Notes: generated by a model from the sequence alone, not told the origin. Numbered from the stretch's first letter, positions 1 through 9,460 are shown. The stretch: DNA of 10,985 nucleotides from CAZTQN01 sp964615765 (GCA_964615765.1 CAZTQN010000062.1:1-10985), one strand, 5' to 3'. A program made the numbers and translations.

Positions 1-900
<900 letters not shown>

Positions 901-1106
901 CCACTCCAACCGTGTGCCGTGCGAGCATCCCTCGCACCCACCCGGAGAGTGTGCCTGATCGAACGTGTCGACGTCTTTGTCGCTCACGTGCTCGATCGGT
1001 GTTCATGTTCTCGTTGTCTATGCCGCGGCCCCCTCCGGGGTCGCCGCGGGCTTCACCTATGGTCCGACTGTCCGCATCCGCGGCGTTGAAAAACGCCCTG
1101 GCTGTT
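901..1106 (+). other. 23S-5S internal transcribed spacer with four hairpins, no tRNA
   Basis: About 206 bases separate the two rRNAs. I find no tRNA or credible protein gene here. Four stem-loops can be drawn: 919-937 (GTGCGAG/CTCGCAC, 5-base loop); 957-997 (GATCGA/TCGATC outside, ACGTG/CACGT and CGAC/GTCG inside, with bulges); 1023-1049 (CCGCGG/CCGCGG with an inner CCCC/GGGG); and 1082-1097 (GGCGTT/AACGCC closed by a GAAA tetraloop), ending 9 bases before 5S. They are probably rRNA-processing structures, but the partner strand for the usual 23S processing stem is outside the window. Confidence 0.7.
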
Positions 1107-1214
1107 TGTCGGTGATCAAAGCCTTGGTGTCACACCTGTTCCCATCCCGAACACAGCAGTTAAGCCCAAGGCGCCGATGATACTGCATCGCGGGAAAGTA
1201 GGTCATCGCCGGCG
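1107..1214 (+). rRNA. rrf: 5S ribosomal RNA
   Basis: The conserved loop B/C core CCCATCCCGAACACAGCAGT is followed by TTAAGCCC, and GGCGCCGATGATACTG and GGGAAAGTAGG are also present. The ends are set by helix I: 1108-1116 pairs with 1205-1213 over nine consecutive base pairs including two G-U, and one further G-U pair is possible at 1107/1214. This gives about 106-108 nt, clearly below the usual 116-120. The missing bases are in the helix IV/loop D arm (about 1180-1197). From memory, unusually short 5S rRNA of about 110 nt is characteristic of Planctomycetota. Confidence 0.95.
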
Positions 1215-1218
1215 TAAT

Positions 1219-1259
1219 GACCCCGTCCAGGTAAACCTGGGCGGGGTCGTTTCTTTTTT
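1219..1259 (+). terminator. Intrinsic terminator of the rRNA operon
   Basis: A near-perfect 14-bp hairpin (GACCCCGTCCAGGT at 1219-1232 pairing with 1235-1248, including one T-G pair, very small loop) is followed by GTTTCTTTTTT. It lies 5 bases behind 5S and closes the rRNA transcript. Confidence 0.95.
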
Positions 1260-1406
1260 GCCTCCTGCCCCCTCGGCACATCAGCTGTCGTCCCATCAAG
1301 GGCACTCCGTCTGACTCCCGCCTCGCCCCCCGTCCCGTGGATCACGCGTCCCGCGAACGCCGCCCTCGGCTGGCTCGCGTGGACCGCGCTGCTCATCGTC
1401 GTCGGC

Positions 1407-2561
1407 GTGATGGTCGCGGCGAACCCATCAAGCAACACCGTCACGCCCAACTACCGCATCGCCGCCGAGGCGATGCTCAGCGGTGCGTCGCTCTACCCAT
1501 CCGACCCGCAGCAGCACGGCTGGCTCTACCTTCTGCCCTCGGCCATGTTGTACGTGCCGTTCGTTCTCCCGCCGCTCGCCGTCGGAGAGGTCCTCTGGCG
1601 CGTCGTCTGCGTCGCCATGCTCGCGATCAGCGTGCGCCGCTTGTCCCGGCTCGTCGATGAGCAGGCCGGGCAAGTCGCCGGCCCCGACGCGCCCCCCCAG
1701 TCGCACTTCCTTCTCTTGACGCTCCTGGCGCTCCCGGCGTCCATGGGCAGCGTGCTCAACGGCCAGATGAACGTCACCATCGGCGCGTGCTTCGTGCTCG
1801 CGGCGGTCGCTACATCACGCCGCGCATGGTGGTCCGCCGCGGCGTGGCTCGCCCTCGCGCTGGCCTTCAAGCCGATCGCGATCGTCCTCGTGCTCCTGAT
1901 CACGGCGGTCCATCGCCCGCTCTGGTGGCGCACGCCGCTCGCCATCCTCGTCATGCTCGCCTCGCCGCTGGCGGTCTTCAACGCCGGCTACGTCCTCGAG
2001 CAATACCAGGCCGGAATGGCGACGGTCGTCCGCGCTGGCGAGCCCGGCGCCGGCACCTTCGCCGAGCTGGGGACCCTGCTCCGCGCCGCCGGGCTCGATC
2101 TGTCGCACGGCGAGATGACCGTGCTTCGCCTCGCCGGTGCACTCGCTACTCTCGCCGGCGCCTGGTTCGCGGTACGCCGATTCAGCGGCGCGTGGGCCGC
2201 GGTGCTGGTGCTGATCCTCGGCACGGCATACCTGATGGCCTTCAACCCGCGCACGGAAGGGAACTCGTACGTCATCCTCGCACCCGGCGTCGCCGCGGCG
2301 GCGGCGATGCTGCTGGCCATCGCCTACCCGCTCGGACGCGTGCCGATGCTCCGCCCGCGGAGTCCGGCGCCGGCGTGGTTCGGGTGGATGGGCGTGCTGG
2401 TCGCGCTCGTCCTGGGCTTTGCCCACCTGGTCGCGCCCGGCGGGAAGGACCGCACCTTCAAGCCGCTGGCGGCCGCGGTGACATGGGTGGTCTTGGTCGG
2501 AGGGGCGGCGGTTCACAGCGTGCCGCGCCGCAGCACCAAAGCCGCCCGCCCGCCCGCGTGA
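1407..2561 (+). CDS. Polytopic membrane glycosyltransferase, GT87/DUF2029 type (start probably further upstream)
   Basis: 384 residues from the first standard start (GTG 1407, directly followed by ATG 1410), with about eight hydrophobic segments. Family hallmarks: an early AAEAMLSGASLYP segment (residues 19-31), NGQMN at 118-122 matching the GQ-x-N motif, AFKPIAIVL at 153-161 matching the KP motif, and NPRTEGNSY at 280-288. Such enzymes are polyprenyl-phosphate-sugar-dependent mannosyl- or arabinosyltransferases acting at the outer membrane face (PimE is the best-known relative); the substrate here cannot be told. The frame stays open upstream and encodes what looks like the missing first membrane helix (about 1368-1406, WLAWTALLIVVGV), with no in-frame ATG, GTG or TTG. 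A CTG at 1311 preceded by AAGGG at 1298-1302 would give 416 residues. It stands alone after the rRNA terminator and converges on the next gene. Confidence 0.85.
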   Translation: MMVAANPSSNTVTPNYRIAAEAMLSGASLYPSDPQQHGWLYLLPSAMLYVPFVLPPLAVGEVLWRVVCVAMLAISVRRLSRLVDEQAGQVAGPDAPPQSHFLLLTLLALPASMGSVLNGQMNVTIGACFVLAAVATSRRAWWSAAAWLALALAFKPIAIVLVLLITAVHRPLWWRTPLAILVMLASPLAVFNAGYVLEQYQAGMATVVRAGEPGAGTFAELGTLLRAAGLDLSHGEMTVLRLAGALATLAGAWFAVRRFSGAWAAVLVLILGTAYLMAFNPRTEGNSYVILAPGVAAAAAMLLAIAYPLGRVPMLRPRSPAPAWFGWMGVLVALVLGFAHLVAPGGKDRTFKPLAAAVTWVVLVGGAAVHSVPRRSTKAARPPA

Positions 2562-2571
2562 TCCGCGCCGA

Positions 2572-4506
<1,935 letters not shown>

Positions 4507-4544
4507 GTGTGAAGTGGTTGGAGTGGGGGGGTGGGTAGTGGAGG

Positions 4545-6155
4545 TCAGAACATCCGCATCTGACTCGTCGCGACCTCGTCCGTCTGCGGGTGCTCGGGGT
4601 CGAGGCGGTAATCGCCGGTATAGCACGCGGTGCAGTAGTGCTCCGCCGGCCGCGTCGTGCACGCCAGCATGCCCTCGAGTGAGAGGTAGTGCAGGCTGTC
4701 CACGCCCAGGTACGCACGCACCTGGTCGATCGACTTGCCGTGCGCGATGAGCTGATCGCGGCTCGCGAAATCCACGCCGAAGTAGCACGGGTGCCGGATC
4801 GGCGGGCACGAGATGCGCAGGTGGATCTCCTTCGCGCCGGCCTCGCGGATCTGGTTCATCTTCACGCGCGTCGTGGTCCCGCGAACGATCGAATCGTCAA
4901 CGACAACGACGACCTTGCCCTCGACGATCTCACGCACGACGTTGAGTTTCAGGCGCACCGCCGCGGCCCGCTCGGCCTGTGTCGGCTTGATGAACGTCCG
5001 CCCCACGTACCGGTTGGGCACGATCCCCTCGCGGTACGGAATCCCGCTCGCCCGCGCGTAGCCCGTCGCGGCCGACCGCCCCGAGTCCGGCATCGGGATC
5101 ACCGCGTCGGCGGCCACCGGCGCTTCGTGCGCAAGCCGCTCCCCAAGCCGCTCGCGCACAACCTGCACGTTCTGCCCGAAGATCACGCTCGACGGGTTCG
5201 CGAAATACACGTGCTCGAACACGCAGTACGCCGGGCGCGGCGCCTGGTCCGCAAAGCGGCGTGACGAGATGCCCGCGTCGGAGAGCGTCACGATCTCGCC
5301 CGGTTCAACCTCGCGCACCAGCCGCGCACCGATGACGTCGAGCGCCACCGTCTCGCTGGCGACGCAGAACCGTCCGTCGTCGAGTTTGCCGATCACCAGC
5401 GGGCGCCACCCCCACGGGTCCCGCGCGGCTTCGATCCGATCGGGGAACAGCAGCAGCAGACTGAACGCGCCCTGCAAGTGCCGCAGCGTCGCCGCCAGCG
5501 GGTCCGCCGCCTTCTGCTGATTCGGCGAGGCCAGCAGGTGGATGATCACTTCCGTGTCGCTGGTCGTGTGGAACAGGTGCCCGGCCGACTCGAACAGCGC
5601 GCGGTACACGTCGGCGTTGATCAGATTGCCGTTGTGCGCGATCGCGACCTGCCCGCCGACATAACTCTCCAGCAGCGGCTGGGCGTTGCACGACAGCGAC
5701 CCGCCGGCGGTCGAATAGCGGTTGTGCCCGATCGCGCCGCACCCGCGGGCCGCGTGCCCGCCCGCGCTCCCATGCACCCCATTCGTCGCGGGAGCAGCGG
5801 GGGGCGAAGCCGCCGCGCCCTCAACCGTAACAACGACCGGCTTGGCCGCCGCCTCCAACTCCCGGATGATCGGCGAGGAGAAGATCTCCGACACCAGCCC
5901 CATGCCCGTCCGGGCCGACAGCCGCGCCCCGTTGCTGACGGCGATCCCGGCCGACTCCTGCCCCCGGTGCTGCAGGGCAAACAGCCCGGTATACGTAAGC
6001 CACGCGGCGTCAGGCCCCCCCCAAACGCCGAAAACCCCGCACTTTTCCTTCTTCTCGTACTGGTCGTACGCCGACGCCAGCGGGTTGACCACGATGCCCG
6101 ACCCGCGGGACGCGAGGCTGGGCAGCACCGGCAGTTGCACGCGCGTCGGGTTCAC
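4545..6155 (-). CDS. purF: Amidophosphoribosyltransferase (Fe-S type PurF)
   Basis: Catalyses the first committed step of purine synthesis, PRPP plus glutamine to 5-phosphoribosylamine. With GTG 6155 as start it has 536 residues. The N-terminal Ntn-hydrolase glutaminase begins at Cys39 (KCGVFGV), so about 38 residues would be removed as propeptide. It includes LQHRGQESAGIAV (61-73), GHNRYSTAGG (143-152) and AHNGNLIN (173-180). The phosphoribosyltransferase half has PDSGRSAATGYA (356-367) and the PRPP loop VVVVDDSIVRGTTT (416-429). Four cysteines matching the B. subtilis 4Fe-4S ligands are present (311, 457, 508, 511). An Ala/Gly/Pro-rich insertion of about 30 residues (107-138) interrupts the glutaminase domain. 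In-frame GTG codons at 6140, 6128 and 6092 are alternative starts, none with a clear Shine-Dalgarno; 6092 would leave a 17-residue propeptide. Divergent from rpsD and first of a pair with the ABC-F gene. Confidence 0.97.
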   Translation of the reverse strand: MNPTRVQLPVLPSLASRGSGIVVNPLASAYDQYEKKEKCGVFGVWGGPDAAWLTYTGLFALQHRGQESAGIAVSNGARLSARTGMGLVSEIFSSPIIRELEAAAKPVVVTVEGAAASPPAAPATNGVHGSAGGHAARGCGAIGHNRYSTAGGSLSCNAQPLLESYVGGQVAIAHNGNLINADVYRALFESAGHLFHTTSDTEVIIHLLASPNQQKAADPLAATLRHLQGAFSLLLLFPDRIEAARDPWGWRPLVIGKLDDGRFCVASETVALDVIGARLVREVEPGEIVTLSDAGISSRRFADQAPRPAYCVFEHVYFANPSSVIFGQNVQVVRERLGERLAHEAPVAADAVIPMPDSGRSAATGYARASGIPYREGIVPNRYVGRTFIKPTQAERAAAVRLKLNVVREIVEGKVVVVVDDSIVRGTTTRVKMNQIREAGAKEIHLRISCPPIRHPCYFGVDFASRDQLIAHGKSIDQVRAYLGVDSLHYLSLEGMLACTTRPAEHYCTACYTGDYRLDPEHPQTDEVATSQMRMF

Positions 6156-6210
6156 GGGGCATGGTAGGGGCCGCCGAGCCCGACTTGAACTGCCAACTTG
6201 ACCGGTGTGT
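6156..6210. other. purF-proximal part of the purF/rpsD divergent intergenic region
   Basis: These 55 bases lie just upstream of the chosen purF start. The promoters for purF and rpsD should be somewhere in 6156-6370, but I cannot place a convincing -35/-10 pair for either. TTGACC at 6198-6203 resembles a -35 box on the + strand but has no good -10 partner. Confidence 0.3.
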
Positions 6211-6368
6211 CTCGATCGCCTTGAATCGAGGCCCGGCAAACCGTTTGCCCGGATCAATCCGCCGGCGTCGAAGACTCGACTTACCGGCCTGGTCGCCCGC
6301 GTCGCCCCTTAGGGCGCCCGACGGGCACCTCGGCGGCTCACCTCACCCTAGAGCGTGATCGACCGAGG
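6211..6368 (+). promoter_or_regulatory. Structured candidate 5' leader of rpsD
   Basis: Five stems can be drawn in order: CTCGAT/ATCGAG (6211-6230); GGCAAA/TTTGCC, extended to nine pairs with one mismatch (6232-6252); a two-part stem GCCGG/CCGGC around GTCGA/TCGAC (6261-6288); CGCCC/GGGCG (6303-6316, with an alternative GTCG/CGAC closure at 6301-6322); and a long-range CCTCGG/CCGAGG (6328-6333 with 6363-6368) ending two bases before the rpsD Shine-Dalgarno. Ribosomal protein S4 is known to repress its own mRNA through structured leaders in E. coli and Bacillus. That this is such a leader is inference. The same DNA could instead lie in a purF leader on the other strand. Confidence 0.45.
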
Positions 6369-6370
6369 AC

Positions 6371-6378
6371 GGAAGGAG
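6371..6378 (+). promoter_or_regulatory. Ribosome binding site of rpsD
   Basis: GGAAGGAG lies 7 bases before ATG 6386 and fixes the rpsD start. It is the clearest Shine-Dalgarno in the window; purF and the ABC-F gene have none that I can see. Confidence 0.9.
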
Positions 6379-6385
6379 TGTTGGC

Positions 6386-6985
6386 ATGGCCCGGTACACC
6401 GGCCCGAAGCTCAAGTTGTCCCGTCGCATCGGCACCCCGATCGAGGACATCCCCAAGCACACGTCCAAGCGCACCCTCAACCCGCCGGGCATGCACGGCT
6501 TCCGCGGTCGCCGCCTGCGCGACTACGGCGTGCGCCTCAATGAAAAGCAGAAGCTCCGCCACCACTACCACGTGCTCGAGCGCCAGTTCCGCCGCTACGT
6601 CGCCGAGGCCGGCCGCCTCCCGGGCAACACCGGCGAAGTGCTCCAGCGCCTGCTCGAGCGCCGCCTCGACAACGTCGTCCGCCGCGCCGGCCTGGCCCGC
6701 ACCATCTGGGCCGCCCGCCAGATCGTCGCCCACGGGCACATCCTGGTGAACAACCGCAAGACCGACCGCCCGAGCTACGGCGTCGAGATCGGCGACGTGA
6801 TCACGCTCAAGCCCAAGATCCACAAGCTCGTGCGCGAGAACATGGAATCGCTGAGCGGGCACGAAGTCCCCGGCTGGATCGACTTCAACCCGAGCGAACT
6901 GACCATCCGCATCGTCGCCCTCCCCACCTCCGACCAGATTCCGTTCGACGTGAACGCGAACCTGATCATCGAGTTTTACCGCTGA
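6386..6985 (+). CDS. rpsD: Small ribosomal subunit protein uS4
   Basis: 199 residues, a normal length. S4 binds 16S rRNA early in 30S assembly, affects decoding accuracy and in some bacteria represses its own translation. The N-terminal S4/S9 domain spans about 1-92 (MARYTGPKLKLSRR, HGFRGRRLRDYG, LNEKQKLRHHY). The S4 RNA-binding fold spans about 92-154 (RRLDNVVRRAGLARTIWAAR, then HGHILVNNRKTDRPSY). The C-terminus has the usual FDVNANLIIEFYR. The zinc-binding cysteines found near the N-terminus of some S4 proteins are absent, so this is the zinc-free form. It is not inside an rpsM-rpsK-rpoA cluster here but appears to be transcribed alone or with the small gene behind it, from a highly structured leader. 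Confidence 0.99.
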   Translation: MARYTGPKLKLSRRIGTPIEDIPKHTSKRTLNPPGMHGFRGRRLRDYGVRLNEKQKLRHHYHVLERQFRRYVAEAGRLPGNTGEVLQRLLERRLDNVVRRAGLARTIWAARQIVAHGHILVNNRKTDRPSYGVEIGDVITLKPKIHKLVRENMESLSGHEVPGWIDFNPSELTIRIVALPTSDQIPFDVNANLIIEFYR

Positions 6986-7002
6986 GCAGGGGACAGGGAC
7001 GG

Positions 7003-7022
7003 GGGGCGAGAGGTCAGGGGCC
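7003..7022 (+). repeat. Left arm of G-rich inverted repeat flanking the S23 gene
   Basis: GGGGCGAGAGGTCAGGGGCC matches the reverse complement of 7425-7444 at 17 of 20 positions. It lies in a 50-base purine-rich tract (6988-7037, units such as AGGGGACAGGGAC and GGGGCGAGAGG) that fills the whole gap between the rpsD stop and the next start codon. Confidence 0.75.
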
Positions 7023-7037
7023 AGAGGCGAGGGCTCG

Positions 7038-7454
7038 ATGGGCACCATCCGCTCACACCGCGACCTGGTCGTGTGGCAGCGTTCGATGACACTGGTCGAA
7101 CGCTGCTACACCGCTGCCCGCTCGTTCCCGCCCGAGGAGCAGTTCCGCCTGACCTCTCAGTTGCTCCGCGCGGCTGCGTCGGTTCCCGCAAATATTGCCG
7201 AGGGGCACGCGCGGGACTCCACCAAGTCGTTTTTGTACCATCTGTCGATCGCGCGTGGGTCGCTCGCCGAAACAGAAACGTTCCTTCTCCTGGCCGTGCG
7301 GATGAACCTGTGCGGTTCGGAAGAAGGCACGGCGCTTCTGGGCGAGGTCGACCAGATCAGCCGGATGATCGCGACCTTGCAAGCCCGTCTTCGTGCCCGC
7401 CGTCCGCGAATGTCGCCGACACGGGACCCCTCGCCTCTCGCCCCTCCCCTCTAG
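7038..7454 (+). CDS. Four-helix-bundle protein of the S23/23S rRNA IVP family
   Basis: 138 residues, no membrane segment. Family motifs are clear: DLVVWQRSMTL (9-19), EQFRLTSQLLRAAASVP followed by ANIAEG (34-56), and FLYHLSIARGSLAETET (65-81). Proteins of this family were first found encoded inside 23S rRNA intervening sequences and form pentameric four-helix bundles; relatives include the Avd accessory protein of diversity-generating retroelements. Their cellular role is unknown and none is assigned here. No reverse transcriptase or template repeat is visible nearby. The last dozen residues (about 127-138, ending DPSPLAPPL) are translated from the right arm of the flanking inverted repeat and lie beyond the helical core. 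The gene starts 52 bases after rpsD and ends 14 bases before the next gene. No Shine-Dalgarno stands out from the G-rich flank. Confidence 0.93.
   Translation: MGTIRSHRDLVVWQRSMTLVERCYTAARSFPPEEQFRLTSQLLRAAASVPANIAEGHARDSTKSFLYHLSIARGSLAETETFLLLAVRMNLCGSEEGTALLGEVDQISRMIATLQARLRARRPRMSPTRDPSPLAPPL
7425..7444 (-). repeat. Right arm of G-rich inverted repeat flanking the S23 gene
   Basis: GACCCCTCGCCTCTCGCCCC is the inverted partner of 7003-7022 (17 of 20). It overlaps the 3' end of the four-helix-bundle gene and continues as a C-rich tract to about 7460. The two arms are about 400 bases apart and bracket the gene exactly. Confidence 0.75.
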
Positions 7455-7468
7455 CCCCCCGTGGCCCC

Positions 7469-9406
7469 ATGCTCAAATGGCTCCGCAAGTACAACACCTG
7501 GATCCTGGTCATCGGCGGCGCGCTGCTGATGATCGCGTTCCTCCTCCCGCAAACCATCCAGGAACTCGGGCGGCGACGCCTCACCGGGCCCGTCATGAAG
7601 CTCGACGGCGTCAAGGTCAGCCATGAACGCGCCGGCAAGGCCGGGCTCGAGTACTTCGCCCTGCGTCAACTCGTCGGTCGCGGCGGGTTCGACCCCGTCT
7701 CCCGACTCGTCGAGAACAGCGACCACTGGATCCTCTTGACCCACGAGGTCGAGAAGGCCGGGCTCGCCGGCGGGCCCGCCGACGGCCGCGAGATGCTCGA
7801 CCAGATCATCCGCGAGTTCGGGCAGATGGGCTCGCGCATGCTCGGTCAGGACCAAGCCGCCGCCGAGACCATGGTCCGCACCCAGATCAACAACATGCTC
7901 CCCAGCGTCCTCGCCGAGACGCGCATGACCGAGGACGAGCTCTACGGCGCCTTCGCCAAGCTCCGCGGCGTGCTCCGCCTCCGCTCCCTCTACCAGCGCG
8001 CCCCACGCTTCAGCGACCGCCGCGTCATCACCGGCGCCCAGCAACTCATCGACGCCGCCAAGATCGACTACGTCGTCATCCCCGCCGACCGCGAAACCGG
8101 CGGGCTCCCCGAGCCCGACCAGGCCACGATGCAGGCCCACTTCGATAAGTACCGCGCCGCCGCCCCGGGCACGGGCGAGTTCGGCATCGGCTACGAGCAG
8201 CCCGAGCGTGTGAAGCTCGAGTGGATCGCGCTCGACCGCACCGCGATCAAGGACGCCGTCTCCGCCGACGCAGTCGAAGTCGAGAAGCGCTTCCTCCGCA
8301 AGCACCCCACGGGCGAAGTGCCGGCCGGCGTCGACGCCGCGGCCGAGCGGGCCGCGATCTCCGCCCAGGTCCTCGAAGAGCAGGCCGACCGCGTCCTCCG
8401 CACGGCGGACCAGACTGTCCGCGCCGAGATCGACAAGATCGTCCGCCGTCTCGAGCAAGACGGCGACTACCGCATCATCCCCGAAGGCTTCAAGCGCATC
8501 GACCTGAAGGCGATCGCCGACATCGTCGTCCGCCGCGTCGCCGAGGCCCACGAGGTCACCATCCCCACCCCGCGCGTCGTCGTGCAGGATCAGCGCTGGC
8601 TCACCCGCGCGGACATCGGCCTGCTCGAAGGCATCGGTCTGGCCTCGTTGCAACGCGGCAGCCGGAACGAGACGTTCCCCAACGCCGTCTTCACCGTCCG
8701 CGAGATCGCCCCGTCGCGCGGCGCGTCCTCGTTCCAGGTCGGCCTGCCCAACCTCGACCCCGTCACCGATCGCGACGGCAACAAGTACTACTTCACCATC
8801 CTCGACGCCCGCAAGGTCTCCCCGCCCGACACCATGGCCGAAGTCGCCGACCAGGTCCGTCGCGACATCCTCCGCCTCGCCGGGTTTGAGAAGCTCAAGG
8901 GCAAGGTCGACGAACTCCGGGCCCGCGCCGGCGCGACGCCCAACGGCTTGGAAGAAATCGCCGCCCCCGCCGCCGACGCCCAAGGCGACGCGGCCCGCCC
9001 CCTGATCGTCAAGCCCGCGACCGTCGACCAGCGCCGCTTCATCCCCGACGACGCCGACGCCGACGTCGAAGCCGTCCGCGAAGCGGTGCTCGGCATCGCC
9101 CGCGGGCTCGACCCCACGGCGGACGCCGAGTCTGTCGAACTGGCCCGGCGCGTCGCCGCCGTCGCCGTCCCGTCACGCCTGGGCGTGGTCGTCGCCCGTG
9201 TCAAGGGCCTCTCGCCCATCACCGTCGAGACGCTCCGCGAGATGCAGATGCAGGTCATCTCCCGCCTGCAGCAGGACGAACTGACCGGCGAAGACCTCGC
9301 CGATCCGTTCTCCCTCAAGGCGATGGAAAAGCGCCTCAACGTCGAATATCTCGGCAACCGCGAGAAGACCGAAGAGACCGCTGAGGGCGAAAAGCCGGCG
9401 GCCTGA
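7469..9406 (+). CDS. Membrane-anchored SurA_N/PpiD-like periplasmic folding factor, no evident PPIase domain
   Basis: 645 residues from ATG 7469. A short basic N-terminus (MLKWLRKYNTW) and one hydrophobic helix (about 9-28) predict a single-pass anchor with the rest outside the cytoplasm, as in PpiD. After it come MKLDGVKVSHERAGKAG (43-59) and a helix-rich part with LLTHEVEKAGL (89-99) and DQIIREFG (111-118), resembling SurA N-terminal chaperone domains, then KIDYVVIPA (198-206). The later segment YYFTILDARKVSPPDTMAEV (440-459), followed by ADQVRRDI, resembles the end of a rotamase module and the region after it, but I do not find parvulin motifs such as GGDLG. The C-terminus is acidic and Ala-rich. 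Role in envelope protein folding is inferred from architecture. The frame is open upstream to 7073, overlapping the S23 gene, but ATG 7469 precedes a typical PpiD start. Confidence 0.72.
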   Translation: MLKWLRKYNTWILVIGGALLMIAFLLPQTIQELGRRRLTGPVMKLDGVKVSHERAGKAGLEYFALRQLVGRGGFDPVSRLVENSDHWILLTHEVEKAGLAGGPADGREMLDQIIREFGQMGSRMLGQDQAAAETMVRTQINNMLPSVLAETRMTEDELYGAFAKLRGVLRLRSLYQRAPRFSDRRVITGAQQLIDAAKIDYVVIPADRETGGLPEPDQATMQAHFDKYRAAAPGTGEFGIGYEQPERVKLEWIALDRTAIKDAVSADAVEVEKRFLRKHPTGEVPAGVDAAAERAAISAQVLEEQADRVLRTADQTVRAEIDKIVRRLEQDGDYRIIPEGFKRIDLKAIADIVVRRVAEAHEVTIPTPRVVVQDQRWLTRADIGLLEGIGLASLQRGSRNETFPNAVFTVREIAPSRGASSFQVGLPNLDPVTDRDGNKYYFTILDARKVSPPDTMAEVADQVRRDILRLAGFEKLKGKVDELRARAGATPNGLEEIAAPAADAQGDAARPLIVKPATVDQRRFIPDDADADVEAVREAVLGIARGLDPTADAESVELARRVAAVAVPSRLGVVVARVKGLSPITVETLREMQMQVISRLQQDELTGEDLADPFSLKAMEKRLNVEYLGNREKTEETAEGEKPAA

Positions 9407-9407
9407 A

Positions 9408-9433
9408 GCCGGCCTTTGCCGGCCTTTGCCGGC
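9408..9433. repeat. GCCGGCCTTT short tandem repeat / hairpin in a convergent gap
   Basis: The 10-base unit GCCGGCCTTT occurs twice and is followed by a third GCCGGC. Because GCCGGC is self-complementary, neighbouring copies can pair as hairpins with CTTT loops. It directly follows the stop at 9406. A second hairpin, GGCGGG/CCCGCC (9447-9460), abuts the stop of the minus-strand gene. Neither has a good U-tract, so a terminator role is only possible. Confidence 0.55.
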
Positions 9434-9460
9434 GCGGGGGTGGGGGGGCGGGAGCCCGCC

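Noticed and set aside
4507..4809. N-terminal extension of the ABC-F gene into purF
   Set aside because: The added residues (Arg/Pro-rich) come from the end of purF read in another frame, while GTG 4506 gives a typical ABC-F N-terminus.
6162..6190. tRNA-like 3' end on the minus strand (GTTCAAGTC T-loop, then ACCA)
   Set aside because: The T-stem pairs at only 3 of 5 positions and I find no matching acceptor 5' half, D-arm or anticodon arm upstream. It is most likely chance, although a decayed tRNA fragment or attachment site cannot be excluded by eye.
7038..7454. Diversity-generating retroelement accessory gene (avd)
   Set aside because: The fold family is related, but there is no reverse transcriptase, template repeat or variable C-type lectin target in the window.
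7073..7468. N-terminal extension of the PpiD-like gene, overlapping the S23 gene
   Set aside because: The extra 132 residues are the +2 reading of the S23 gene. The ATG at 7469 gives the normal short basic start followed by a membrane anchor.
7451..8983. Long minus-strand open frame (510 residues) opposite the PpiD-like gene
   Set aside because: Its composition is almost only Gly, Ala, Asp, Val and Leu with no motif, the expected antisense shadow of a GC-rich coding frame.
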